Assembly (NCBI RefSeq): GCF_000182925.2
Contig: NC_026504.1
Location: 4,464,001-4,528,000, forward strand
Source of the DNA: Neurospora crassa OR74A
Lineage: Eukaryota > Ascomycota > Sordariomycetes > Sordariales > Sordariaceae
Reading direction: 5' to 3'
Length of the DNA: 64,000 nt
The translations under genes and the position numbers were made by a program. The notes below the pieces were generated by a model. That model did no database searches and was not told the DNA's origin. It worked only from the letters and a program-made list of their open reading frames with translations. This document shows, piece after piece, positions 11,745-24,680 of this stretch; position 1 is the stretch's first letter; each line of letters begins with the position of its first letter.

Positions 11745-12488
11745 TCACCTCCTCCCCGTCAACCCAGGCGCCGCATTGAAGCGCTCCTCGCGCTCCGTCA
11801 TGAACATGATCTGCACCCAGTACTCCTTGCTATCCGGGTCCCAAAACTCAAACTGCTTATCCTCGCGCTTGTCCAGCTCGCGCGCCGGGATCTTGAACCC
11901 ACATGTCTCGTACGGCTCCGCGGCGACCAGGAGGTACTGGTAGTTCCTGTCCGGTTCCTCGACCCTTTGGCTGAAGGCGCTCATGACCTGCCACTTGGGT
12001 GTGACGCCCGGGGCAATATCCGGGTACTGCAGCTGGAACAGCAATCCCTGCTGGCGGGTGATGGGGTCGCGCACTTTCGTGATCTTGTATCCGGGGCGAC
12101 CAATCTTGACCACGTTCTTGCGCACGCCGCCGGCGCCCAGTCCCAAAGCGGCGAAACCCGCGCCGACGACGCCGACGGGGAGACCCGTCTGCGGATCGAC
12201 TTCGCCTTTGCCTTCTTTTTGCTCGCGGGCGGCACGGCGAGCGAGGTTTGTTTGATGCTTCTTGCCTTGGGTGTGGGCGAGGTAGGAGCCGTCGTTCTGG
12301 TGCACCGTCAAACACAGACGGCATTCGAAGGAGCCGAGATGGTTACGGAAAATGTAAGGGTCCTTGTCGAGATCGATGGTCTCGAGAGCGAGCTTGCGCA
12401 GACGCTCGCGACGGTCGGCGTTGGTGGCGGAGTGGGAGGCTACGCCGCCGCCGCCGAATTTAGAGCCCGCGCGGTTCTGGTAATCCAT
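11745..12488 (-). CDS. Splicing factor Prp11 / SF3a subunit 2
   Basis: This is a subunit of the SF3a complex of U2 snRNP, needed for branch-site recognition and prespliceosome assembly in the nucleus. It is a single exon encoding 247 residues, close to yeast Prp11 (266 aa) and S. pombe Sap62 (217 aa). The N-terminus MDYQNRAGSKFGGGG is characteristic of the family. A matrin-type zinc finger is visible with Cys56, Cys59, His72 and His78, followed by QTNLARRAA. The C-terminal half holds the conserved segments GRPGYKITKVRDP and FEFWDPDSKEYWVQ. The long Pro-rich tail of the animal protein is absent, as in other fungi. It is transcribed away from the CoA-transferase gene at 13369; the 880 bp between them holds both promoters. 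Confidence 0.95.
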   Translation of the reverse strand: MDYQNRAGSKFGGGGVASHSATNADRRERLRKLALETIDLDKDPYIFRNHLGSFECRLCLTVHQNDGSYLAHTQGKKHQTNLARRAAREQKEGKGEVDPQTGLPVGVVGAGFAALGLGAGGVRKNVVKIGRPGYKITKVRDPITRQQGLLFQLQYPDIAPGVTPKWQVMSAFSQRVEEPDRNYQYLLVAAEPYETCGFKIPARELDKREDKQFEFWDPDSKEYWVQIMFMTEREERFNAAPGLTGRR

Positions 12489-13368
12489 GTTGCTTTCGTT
12501 TCGTATCTCTTATTATCAGACTAGATCGTGTGGAATTTGAGGGGGTGAATGTATGTGTGTCGTGTCAGCAATGTGGTCGAGATAAGGCGATGGACCGTGG
12601 GTGAGGTTATGGGTTTCGATGATGGATGATATCAGGTGTAATTGATGGGACAGGTGTGGACTCCCCAAGACGCGCCGTGGAAAAGTCGAGACAGGCGTTC
12701 AGGCGAAGAGACTGAGCGTTCTGATTGGTCAGCTGATGGCAGCTGCCAACCTTCTGCAAGTGTTAGCGACAATGCAGGAGGTTTGAGTTGACATCGATTA
12801 GTACAGAGCAAAGTTATGGCCTGATGAGGCTGTGGGATGTATTTCTGTTGTCAAAATGTGGCCCAGTCGTCTATTCGATATCTGAAGAGCGCGCATTTCC
12901 CTTCGTCACCGTCACTTGAACTTGACAGAGCTGTTTTGACATGGTGTATAGGGTCATGGCCGTTATCGTTTCCATCATACCACAACGTCGAACAATTTCA
13001 TGTAGTAGGAAAGAGTATTTAACTGTATCTTCAATATCTACTTTGGACGGCTACCTACTGTCACCCGGAATAACAATTACTACTCGGCATCGTGGGGTTC
13101 GTTTTATCGTGGCCGATGCCGCTGAGTTTGTGGGCGCTTGCCGTCTCAATACCGGAATCGCGCTGGAAGGTGCATTGTAAACCTCGGGATCCGGCGGCTG
13201 GACTCCCGGGATTGCGGGGAAGGAACAGGAACGGCTTCCGTTATTCTCCACCGATCGCCGGTATAGAGTAGCATTCATGTCATCCTGTCTTGGCTGAAGC
13301 TCCCATGGGCCTAGTTACTAGCTTATGACCGTTTGTTTCTCCATGTTTTGTGATAGCCTCTATACAAT
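12489..13368. promoter_or_regulatory. Bidirectional promoter region
   Basis: This 880-bp spacer lies between the divergent Prp11 and CoA-transferase genes and must contain both promoters. I could not identify specific binding sites, and no gene is seen inside it. Confidence 0.4.
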
Positions 13369-14864
13369 ATGATGCGCCGCAGTTTGTTCAAGGCCATCCG
13401 TGCTTCGGCGCTGCGCCGTTCTATCCCGGCGACAACTCGTCGTTGCTTTGCCAGCTCCTCAGTCCGTTTCGCGGATGGAACACTTCCACTTGAGGGCTAC
13501 CGTGTGCTAGACATGACCAGAGTGCTGGCTGGGGTAAGAAGACAACTCACCCTCACACAGGGACGAGCTGACATGCTCTTCCATCCAGCCTTACTGTACA
13601 CAAATTCTCGGAGATCTCGGGTGAGTCCATCGACCCCAAAGTGCGCGAGCGCCAGCTGAGACCCTTTGAGCGCAGAAGTGATCAAGATCGAGCATCCCGT
13701 AAGAGGCGACGATACTCGAGCATGGGGACCACCGTATGCCAGCTACAAGTCCGGTTCGTCCATGGAGGGACCGGGTGAATCGGCCTACTTTCTGGGAGTC
13801 AACCGAAACAAGAAGTCGCTTGCCCTTTCATTCCAAGATCCAGCAGGCGTGGAGATACTGCAGAAGCTGGCGGCCAAGTGTGACATCCTCGTGGAAAACT
13901 ACATCCCGGGATCGCTCAAGAAGTACGGCTTGGACTACGAGACCCTCCGCCAGATCAACCCAGCACTCATCTACGCATCCATTACCGGCTACGGACAGAC
14001 TGGGCCGTACTCAAAGCGGGCTGGCTACGATGTGATGGTGGAAGCCGAATTTGGCCTTATGCACATCACCGGTAATAGGGATGGCCCGCCGGTCAAGGTC
14101 GGCGTGGCCGTGACGGATCTCACCACCGGATTGTATACGAGCAACAGTATCATGGCGGCCCTGCTTGCCCGTGCCAAAACAGGCAGAGGGCAATGGATTG
14201 ATGCTTGCTTGAGCGACTGCCAGACGGCCACCCTAGCAAATATCGCAAGCAGCTCCCTGATCAGCGGAAAGAAGGACTCGGGCCGGTGGGGAACAGCCCA
14301 TCGTAAGTGTCCCCACGTTGATCCCTTCTGTCGGGCAATGGGCCGCTAACAACCATAGCCTCGATTGTTCCGTACAAGGCATTCGAAACCAAGGATGGTG
14401 ACATTCTCTTCGGCGGAGGAAATGATCGATTATTCGGCATCCTATGCGACGGCCTGGGTCGGCCCGAGTGGAAGGATGACCCAAAGTACAAGATCAACGC
14501 GCAGCGGGTAGCGAACCGGGTCGAGCTCGAGGCGGAGATCGAGAAGATCACAAAGACCAAGACGACTCAGGAATGGCTGGACGTCTTTGAGGGTAAAGGG
14601 CTGCCTTATGCTGCGATTAACGACATCCTCACCACCCTCACTCACGAGCATACTCTTGCTCGCAACATGGTGGTTGAGGTAGAACATGAAGAGTGTGGGC
14701 CCATCAAGATGGTGAACTCGCCTGTCAAGTACTCGGAGACAACTCCCACGATTAGAAGTCCGCCACCTACACTAGGACAGCATACCGACGAGGTCTTGAG
14801 AGATCATGTAGGGTTGAGCGACGAGCAAATACGCCAGCTGAGGGAAAAGGGGGTAGTGAGGTGA
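13369..14864 (+). CDS. CaiB/BaiF family CoA-transferase, probably mitochondrial
   Basis: This is a family III CoA-transferase resembling the succinate-glutarate CoA-transferase (SUGCT) branch, which moves CoA between dicarboxylic acids. Four exons are inferred: 13369-13533, 13589-13620 (only 32 nt), 13671-14302 and 14359-14864, giving 444 residues. The tiny second exon encodes [11 protein letters not shown] and is required to restore the family motif [26 protein letters not shown]. The N-terminal 35 residues are rich in Arg and Ser and lack acids, a typical mitochondrial presequence. The conserved segment GVAVTDLTTGLY contains the Asp expected to form the acyl intermediate. Other family motifs are ENYIPGSLKKYGLDYE and PSIVPYKAF. 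Two ATGs stand in tandem at the start; the first is used here. The exact acyl substrates cannot be read from the sequence. Confidence 0.9.
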
Positions 14865-15475
14865 TGGCTATCGTGGTAGTGTAAGTATAGATGGTGGTTA
14901 ATAGTTGTCGAGTTTGTTAGATTGTTAGCGCAGCATCACAAAATGAAGAAGTCCCTTCAACATCGTTTCAATTTTGCTTTGCCGTGGGGACGGGTTAGGG
15001 TTATATATGCGTCTCACGTGGTCAATGCTGTCGCTACACTGACACTGAGCTACAACTGCACTCAATGCCCTTCCGGCTTCCCCGTACTATTCCAGCTCAA
15101 GTTCTGAACACCATCCCATTTCGGGAAGCCGCGACGCCTTTCATTCCTTCCAACTCTCGCCTTTTTTTTAGGTTCTCCCCCCTATTTTTTCCCCTCGTTT
15201 TCTTAGATCATTCGTCTTATGTGCAGTGACTCGAAAACCTCTGTGGTGGAAAGGTTTGTCATGGAGAGTTTTGCAATAACGGTTAGAAGGAAGATTTCAT
15301 GACATTGTCGACAGAAGCGTAGTTCATAACCAAGGACGATAATATCATTAGTGAGTCTACACATACTCCAGATGTCAGTCGCGACCAAGCACTAAAACTG
15401 ATCGTGTATCACCAAGGTTAAATTATAAGGATCATATAACACACCTACCCATCTTTATATCCAACCTGCATCACC
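14865..15475. other. Intergenic region before the PHD gene
   Basis: This contains the CoA-transferase 3' UTR and the promoter and 5' UTR of the PHD-finger gene. T-rich runs lie around 15165-15200. No gene is seen. Confidence 0.4.
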
Positions 15476-17293
15476 ATGGCAGACCAGACACCAAACGTGG
15501 GAAGTCAACCGACGTCGAAGCCATCAACGCCGAATGTGACTCCCGGCTCGGGGCCCACCACTTCGTCCTCCGCATCAACCTCGTCGGCACGGCCATACGT
15601 ACCACAGTTTTCGGCTGCTACACAGCTCATCCTTCAGCGTCTGAAGGCCAAAGAGGGGAAAAATGATGGCAGTAGTAGTCTCGGTTCAGTTGTATCATCG
15701 AAAACGACGGTGATCACGGGCAGCAGTCATATCAAGGTTGAGCAAGATGCGTTCGAGGACGCGAAGAAGAGGCTTGTGGCGGGCACGGGGATAAAAACCT
15801 CGACATCCATGAGCTTAAAAATGCCCCTGGTCCAGCCGAGCATCAAGATGCCAACGCCAGCACCTACGACGACAGTCAAGAAGAACCTTTCTTTGCCAAG
15901 TGCGTCAACAGTACCACGTGCTGCTTCAGGTTCAGGTTCAAATTCAACAACCCTTTCGCTGCCGCTACCGCCGCCGCCGCCTCCTCCTCCTCCAAAACAC
16001 AAATCATTAACCTTCAAGAGCGGCACAACGAGTGCCATAAAGAACATCAACAGCGGCCTCACGGCATCAGGCAAAGTCTCGGTAGTCAAACCACCCAAGC
16101 CTCCTGCCGCTGCTGCCGCCGCCGACAGCAAATCCAAAAAGGTGAAGACGTCAACAGGTAACCCTGTCGGACGTCCCCCCAACACCAGCAGAGCCGCAGC
16201 CGCAGCCACTGAATTCAGCGCTGCCACCACCACCACCAACACCACCACTGGCGGTGGTCACAGACGGAAACGCATCAAACAACAACAAGACGCGGACGAA
16301 TTCAGCAGTCTCTCCAGTCTCTCTGATGTATCCGAGGTCGAAGACGCCGCCGTCACCTCCACCCTCCCAGGCGCTGCTGCCACCGCCCAAACCTCCCTCC
16401 TCACCATGACCAAATCCGGCCGTCAAGTCCTCAAACCCACCACCTACAACCCCGCGGCCGTCGACGCCGCCAACAAGAAACACCGCAGCACGGCATCAAC
16501 ACACCACTACGGCAAGCGCACAGCCGAGCAAGCCTTGTGCAAGAAATGCACCCGGATGCATAGTCCCGCCCAAAACCCCATGGTGTTCTGCGACGGGTGC
16601 AACGAAGGGTGGCACCAGCGGTGTCATGACCCCCGCATCGAAACGGAAGTCATCCGTGATCCGACCAAGGGTTGGGTATGTTCGCTGTGTGTGGCGAAGA
16701 GGGAAGGGGGGAACAAGGGTGGTTTGAGTGGTAAGAAGGGGCAGCAGCAGAGACGGGAACTACTAGAGCAGCAACAGCAACAACAACAACAACAACAAGC
16801 GAAGGTGGCGACGAGGGAAAGTTGGGCAGATAAACCACCTCAACAGAAACGCGCTTATCTGTCGACGTTGCCGCCGCAGGAGCTGGTGGGATTGCTCATG
16901 GCTGCATTGGAGGTGAAGCCTGACTTGCCGATATTTCCTGGTCCTTCTCCGGGTACGACTAGTACAATCAAGGGGTCCAACAACAACAACAACAGCAGCA
17001 ACAATGGAAAGGGACACAAGGGTTCCTCCGGACCAAATGGCAAGAGTCTAAAAGATGTGATTCTCTCCCGAGAAACGAGCCAAGAGAACCAAGGCGGAGA
17101 GGAAGGTGACGAAGAAGAGTACGACCCGCTAGTGGCTCTGTGGCCGGAGCCGGGCAAGGGTCTGTACAGCACGCTACCCTTTGACGTGGACGATGATGAT
17201 TACATGGTGGACAACGGCGACTTTGAGGCTTTCAGTTCGATTGTGTATGATGATAGAGGGAGAAAGGTGTTGGAGAATGGCTTGAGGGTATAG
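15476..17293 (+). CDS. PHD-finger protein with low-complexity regions
   Basis: This single-exon frame of 605 residues starts in a good context (catcaccATGG). Residues about 354-406 form a PHD finger of Cys4-His-Cys3 type, visible as CKKC, CDGC, HQRC and CSLC; such fingers usually read histone H3 tails. Most of the rest is disordered. It includes Ser/Thr-rich segments, a proline run near residue 165, poly-Ala stretches, a basic patch GGGHRRKRIKQQQ, a glutamine run near 430-442 and an acidic C-terminus (DVDDDDYMV). A short conserved-looking motif, MTKSGRQVLKPTTYNP, precedes the finger. The protein is probably a nuclear chromatin factor. No catalytic domain is present and its complex cannot be named. 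Confidence 0.85.
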   Translation: MADQTPNVGSQPTSKPSTPNVTPGSGPTTSSSASTSSARPYVPQFSAATQLILQRLKAKEGKNDGSSSLGSVVSSKTTVITGSSHIKVEQDAFEDAKKRLVAGTGIKTSTSMSLKMPLVQPSIKMPTPAPTTTVKKNLSLPSASTVPRAASGSGSNSTTLSLPLPPPPPPPPPKHKSLTFKSGTTSAIKNINSGLTASGKVSVVKPPKPPAAAAAADSKSKKVKTSTGNPVGRPPNTSRAAAAATEFSAATTTTNTTTGGGHRRKRIKQQQDADEFSSLSSLSDVSEVEDAAVTSTLPGAAATAQTSLLTMTKSGRQVLKPTTYNPAAVDAANKKHRSTASTHHYGKRTAEQALCKKCTRMHSPAQNPMVFCDGCNEGWHQRCHDPRIETEVIRDPTKGWVCSLCVAKREGGNKGGLSGKKGQQQRRELLEQQQQQQQQQQAKVATRESWADKPPQQKRAYLSTLPPQELVGLLMAALEVKPDLPIFPGPSPGTTSTIKGSNNNNNSSNNGKGHKGSSGPNGKSLKDVILSRETSQENQGGEEGDEEEYDPLVALWPEPGKGLYSTLPFDVDDDDYMVDNGDFEAFSSIVYDDRGRKVLENGLRV

Positions 17294-17636
17294 GAAGACT
17301 TTGAGCGTGTCTCTCACGGGAATCGGCAGTTCCTCGCCTCAAGAAAGGTACGGGGCGAGACGAGCTAGGTAAGGGAGGGACAGGAGGTCAAATACAGGCT
17401 AAGTAGCTTGGGTTTGGCCTCTGATCAGCGTTGATTATACTACGTATAATGTACGATATTCATGAGCTGAACCCACTGTCCTATGTTTGCCACAATTGAA
17501 AGGACATTTACTTGCTCGCGGTTTCTTGAGCCGTTTGGATCATCATATAATGGATTGTGGGGTTTCCGTGCCTCCGAGAAAACGCAGCGACCTGGCGACA
17601 ACCCATTTGGTTAGTGATCCATCCTCGTTACCCGAC
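17294..17636. other. 3' flank of the PHD gene
   Basis: About 340 bp of ordinary base composition lies between the PHD gene and the degraded repeat region. It probably includes the 3' UTR. No gene is seen. Confidence 0.4.
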
Positions 17637-17700
17637 TAGCGGTAAATACCATAATTATGGTAATTTTCATGAAAAAATGCCTCATTTTTTCATTTTTACA
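17637..17700. repeat. Left palindrome-rich flank of the hAT relic
   Basis: This stretch begins TAGCGGTAA and holds a perfect 16-bp palindrome at 17647-17662 (TACCATAATTATGGTA). It also has an 11-bp inverted pair, ATGAAAAAATG at 17669-17679 and CATTTTTTCAT at 17683-17693. A related sequence in the same orientation lies at 20111-20163 on the far side of the transposon relic. Confidence 0.5.
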
Positions 17701-17739
17701 GGTCATGTGACTGAAATCCGACATTTTTCAGTGCTTTTA

Positions 17740-20050
17740 GCTGTCAGACTGGCCACCCAAAATCGTGATTTTCACCCAAAATCGCAATTTTAGTATAAAT
17801 CGTATTTATCTATAGATAAATGCCAGTACTAGGTTTTACTATTATTATAGGCCATATAGTGCAAAGTGCAAATACTATATTTCGTAACTATCTCCCTCGT
17901 CTATATACCCTCTCTTTGAGCTATTAGGCTCCCTCCTCCTCTCTCCTATCGTTTTAATCGCTTTATTATATATATTTATACAACTACTCCTCGATTTGCA
18001 ATAGCAGGTTGTTCTTATCTATAGCGGATAAACTAGTAAAAGATTGTTAGAGGTTTTTAAGCTTCCTCCCGTTTATATAAACGAATATAATTATATCTAT
18101 TTTATCGGCGGCGAGGTGGTTGCGCCTTAGATTCTTTAAATAATTTATAGTAGAGAAGGCGCGCTTATACGGTATACTATTGGCTGGGGTATTGAATACC
18201 CTTACTGCGAAGGGGGTAATAATAGAGCCTTTATTAAAGAATATACTCTAGAAGGATATAGGGTTAATATCTTTATAATCCTAAATACGCTAATTTAGTA
18301 AATATATCCCGTAGCGAGTTCTAAATTATAAAAAGTCCTATACCAACCGCTCCTCTATAACGTTATATAAAATACGAATATATAACTTAATAAAATTTAA
18401 TATTAAGGTAGTAAAATTAGGGACGGGGGGATAAACGCTAACTACTATATTTTATATAGTATTTAAGTATAGGAGGAAGTTTAGCTAATTTAATGGAGTT
18501 AATTATCGTTATTTTCGAAGTATATAGAGATATTTGAATTTATATTAATCGTTTTAGTAGAAGGATATATAGTCGGCCTCCTATATAGTATATATAGTAC
18601 TCCACCGTAGTATTACGTAATTAACGGTCGCTCTATCTACCTCTAATATTAATTAAACTTTATAAAATAGTTTTATAAACCTTTCAAAAGTTTTAAAACC
18701 GTACTAGAACCCCGCGTTCTTAATAATATTAAATATTTAACTTATACGTATAAATTTATTTTATACGGGTACCGCCGGGGGTAGAAGGAGTATTACTAGG
18801 AGTAGACTGCCTTATTAAAAGTATTAAGGTTAAAGTTAAAAGGGGAGACGGGGGGGGTCTTAATACTAACTATTATTAAAGCGGGTTTGCTAGGTAAATA
18901 TAGTAAGGGTAGGCTTTATACGTTATACTAACTATAGAAATCTATATTATAAACCCCATTTAGTAATTATATTAATTTTATTAATATATAGTATAAATAT
19001 TAAAAATAGGAATAATTTTATACTTACTTTACTAATATTAAAATAAGTTTACTATAGTATATTATTATTAATCCTTTAAAATAAGCTAATTGTAACTTCG
19101 AAGTACAAAAGAAATTAATTATTATAGAAATTTAATAATTTAATACTCTAAATAGTAGTAGAGTAAGCAAATTTTTCATTAGTAGCTAAAGTAAATGTAA
19201 ATCGTATAATACTAGAAATACTTAAGTAAACCGCCTAATTATTAGGGTATATATTATATACCGGACTATAGTATATATATTGGTAATAAAGCTATTAATT
19301 TTAATTAGGATATTAATTATACTAGTATATACTTCTATAATAAGACCGGCGAAGTTTATAGCAGTATATTCGATAGTTTAAATATATTAGTTATATTAGA
19401 AGAAAGTACTTCTATTATTAGGTATAGAGAAGAAGATATTAATAATTTATTTATTAGTATAATTATTTAACTTATTAAAGAATATATTAATATAATTCGT
19501 TCTATCGATATACTTCTCTTTTATCTATACCCTTATTTAATTATAAATAAGGAGTAACTAATTATTTATAATAGAATTCATATTAGGTAGAATATACGAA
19601 GGTATAATAGTATAGAGAAATACCCTTATAGAGGATAATTCAAATAAATTAAATAGTCTACCGTTAATAAGGATAGTTTTAGCGGCGTACTAGTTAATTT
19701 TCTTTACTTGAGTAGGATTTAGCGATACAATATAATTACGGATATCCTTACAATATTCAATTCATTAACAAAAGCGGTAATATTAGTAGAGTTGATACTC
19801 GGTATCGAAGTATTGGCGTATACGGGTAACATTCATTGCGGCGCGCTATTAGTAATAATTGTAAATAGCAATCTAGTTCGCGCGCCCAAGCTCGTCGATA
19901 AGGGCGAACTTTCTAATTATAGCCTCGGTTCGACCGTTTCGTATCGCGGGCATAGTATTGAGGGGTTACTAGATTAAATCTAGTAAATCTAATAATACTA
20001 GGAAGCTAATCGGTATATTAAACGGTATAGAATTGAGGCGCCCAGCAGTA
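17740..20050 (-). mobile_element. RIP-degraded hAT-family DNA transposon
   Basis: This is an extremely AT-rich block in which CpA and TpG are almost absent and TpA is abundant on both strands, the product of repeat-induced point mutation. The minus strand at 18199-18047 still reads as the hAT C-terminal dimerisation region: NTPANSIPYKRAFSTINY, then a helix, then FVYINGRKLKNL and a stop. This matches the TPANSVPSERAFST...YINGR pattern of fungal hAT transposases and fixes the element's orientation. Upstream on that strand the frame is broken by many TAA/TAG codons and no catalytic residues can be read. Sub-terminal repeats AAAATCGTGATTTT and AAAATCGCAATTTT at about 17760-17795 also fit a hAT end. 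I could not define terminal inverted repeats or an 8-bp target duplication, so the ends are approximate. The element is dead. Confidence 0.8.
18047..18199 (-). pseudogene. hAT transposase C-terminal dimerisation remnant
   Basis: This is the only segment of the relic where a transposase is recognisable. It reads through about 50 codons to a terminal stop without an internal stop, preserving the RAFST and YINGR motifs of the hAT dimerisation domain. The Ser-Glu expected in the PSERAFS core has become Tyr-Lys. Confidence 0.75.
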
Positions 20051-20110
20051 TGGAAGTTGATGCCCAACCTGGAAGTTGGGGTGCACGGACTGTGGCACGG
20101 ACTACTGAAT

Positions 20111-20163
20111 TAGCGGTAATTTCAGAAAAAATGTAATTACGTGCAAAAATGCATCATTTTCAG
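20111..20163. repeat. Right palindrome-rich flank of the hAT relic
   Basis: This starts TAGCGGTAAT and contains GAAAAAATG and the inverted pair AAAATG-CAT-CATTTT. It resembles 17637-17700 in the same orientation. Its role, whether part of the transposon, target DNA or a separate element, is unresolved. Confidence 0.45.
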
Positions 20164-20625
20164 TATGGATGGATCTCTACATTTGGTAGCTTTGAGCAGG
20201 CGCAAGTTGTATTTTAACTTGGGCAAGCGAATGCTCGATTCGGTTACTAGATATGCAAACATCTCCATCATCACGCCATACGCAACGTTCATGTCTCTTG
20301 CCGCTTTTATTCTCCCCCGTTGCTCGCTTCAGGGCTTCCCAGTTCCTCGCCCAGAAGATGCAGTCCATACATTATGTTTCTGTACTTATTCAGCCATATA
20401 TGCGGAACGGAAAATTCGCGTACTATCAGCAAAGTGTCTCTGCCATCAGAAATTTCAACAGCACCGCGAGCTAGCAAAGACGTCAAAGCCAAGTATAAGG
20501 GGTACCCAGATACTGCCGCCCCGCAGCACAACCTCTTCTCCCTTTCGCCATCACTATTACGCCCCCTTCCTCCCCCCCAAGAAAACCAACGCTCATTATT
20601 CAGACAGCGAGAAGACGTAACGCAA
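20164..20625. other. 3' flank of cot-1
   Basis: About 460 bp of normal composition lies between the repeat region and the cot-1 stop codon. It should include the cot-1 3' UTR. No gene is seen. Confidence 0.4.
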
Positions 20626-22684
<2,059 letters not shown>

Positions 22685-24680
22685 CTTGGTACCTTGTCTC
22701 TAAACGGTAAACAGTGGATTCCGGGTGTATGTAGCGGGAAGGGCGCAAGCGAGCTCAGACGAGATTCCGAGGGACGGCAGATGGAGAAACGATCAGAGTC
22801 GAGCTCCCAGACCGATCGATGGGATCTATGCGCACAGAAAGGGGTTTGTGTACAAGACGGGATAGGTATGGGGAGACGGGAGGAAAGGAGGTTGCTTTTT
22901 CTTGGGACCAGGGTCCAACGAGGATCGAACGACGGTTGGCTACTGTAGATGGTAGGGATGGGAATCGAGGGCGGCCAGGCTGGGGGGGCAGGTGGTTGAG
23001 TGGCACCGTCCGAAGTGGAAGTGTCCCGCTGGAACGTGCAGTCGATAGGCGCAGTGTGGAAGTGGAAGCAAAGTGGAAGCGTGACCGACGTGAGCCTCTC
23101 CAGCCTACCTACAGGAAGGAGTCTGACAGGAGAGCACTGGCTGGAGGCGATTCAGGGCGCTGTAATTCGGAGAACCTAGGTACGGACGAATCAGACAAAC
23201 GGAAGGGAAGCAGGTGGGGCAGGGTCCCTGCGGTATCAGTATAAATAAAGACCTAGACGTATAGAGGTGACATGGAACCTAACAGATCCCATCTATAAGT
23301 GACCAAGACATAGACTGTGATGATATGAGACAGCCACGGGCGCATTCAAAGGACACCTTGAATAACAACAGACAACTAGGAGCATCTTTACGTTTCCGTT
23401 TTCTGTTGCCACAGGAAGCTGGCCTCGATGTGAATCTAGTACACGATGCCCAGGAATAAGGAGGTCGTAGAAAGAGGGGTTCCATGTTTGGGATGACATG
23501 CCCAGGTCCAGTGGTGAGCTCCAGGCCGAAACAGGACCACCTAACTATGGGGTGCCCTGGTCAACCTGAAAACCCCTGACTCCAACCTCATCGTCAGACG
23601 TCAACTCGTTGCTGTCTGTTCCGCACTGCTGCCATCTTCTCGTGCCTCACAAGCACACTATAGGTAAACCACCAGTCCCCCGAGTGTTGAAGCTCGACGC
23701 AACGGCATTGGACCTCGAGAGCATCGAGACTCTGGTCCGGGAATTTGTTACTGGCTGGGAGCGGGCACTCCCGGGTCTGCAATTGATCGAAGGGGCATCC
23801 TGGTGGAGCTGAAGGTGGGGTGAACACGCTTAGCGCCATCGACACCGCATCTTCCCTGGGTGCTCCTGTTCTTTCAGGGGTTGCAGCGTCTCGGAACAGT
23901 TGTGCCCATTGATCACGCAAGAGGTCATCATGATCGCTGACAGCACATGAAGCCCAAGTCGCCACGACCGAGTATACAATTGTCTACTGTAGAGACATCC
24001 TCTACGATGCTTCAGCAGAGAATCCAGGGAAAGTAAGAACACGGAACAGGTAGCCCGACTTATACAAGCTCAGGTACCCTTTGCAGACGCTTTTAGAACC
24101 TATAGTTCTGGCTCAGAAAGATGGAACCTGCTTCAATAGGGCTGACTAAATTCCCCAACTTATGAGAGTAAAGTCCAGACATGAGACTATCTTGGAACTC
24201 TCAAGATAAAATCTTGGGCCGTTCCAAGTCTGCGTGGTCTGCATTTATACACTAAAAGTTAATTCAAGTGTCACTGGCATGACGTGCGGTTGACCTTCGC
24301 ATATGGCCCGTGCACAACCACTAAACGCGATGAAAGATGCAGGTGGGTGCCGCCGCGGGAATGGCTTATCGGCTTATCGCGATAAGAAAGTGTGTCCGGG
24401 AATTTTGGCAGTCGGGTGCTCCGCTGCACCGGCCCCAAGGTCCTCAACGGAGCTCCTACGGAGTCGCTGTCCGTAGTCCGTACAATCGTTACGGAATCCC
24501 GTCGTCCTCTTCAAGTTGTCTTCCAACTGTGACGCCCCCCGCGAGAACCACCCCCCGATCTCTCCCTACGATACCCCTCGCGCCGTCACAGTAAGCTGCA
24601 TGCGCCCGTAATTGCGCAAACTCCATCACCACACGACATACATCAGAGTAATAGCATCAGCCGGCGCAACACTTTATACC
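22685..24680. promoter_or_regulatory. Divergent cot-1 / tim54 intergenic region
   Basis: This 2.0-kb spacer separates the divergent cot-1 and tim54 start codons. GATCGA, the core bound by the white-collar light regulator in Neurospora, occurs at 22814-22819 and 22923-22928. A strong hairpin lies at 24191-24228. Short frames in it are not convincing, and nothing else is recognised. Confidence 0.45.
24191..24228. repeat. 38-bp hairpin
   Basis: Outer arms CTTGGAAC and GTTCCAAG pair over 8 bp, and an inner pair CAAGAT/ATCTTG closes a three-base loop. The two stems are separated by short unpaired segments. It lies in the spacer about 450 bp upstream of tim54. The role is unknown. Confidence 0.6.

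Noticed and set aside
15727-16248. 173-codon frame antisense to the PHD gene
   Set aside because: It is a by-product of Pro/Ala/Ser-rich coding sequence on the other strand; no independent gene signals.
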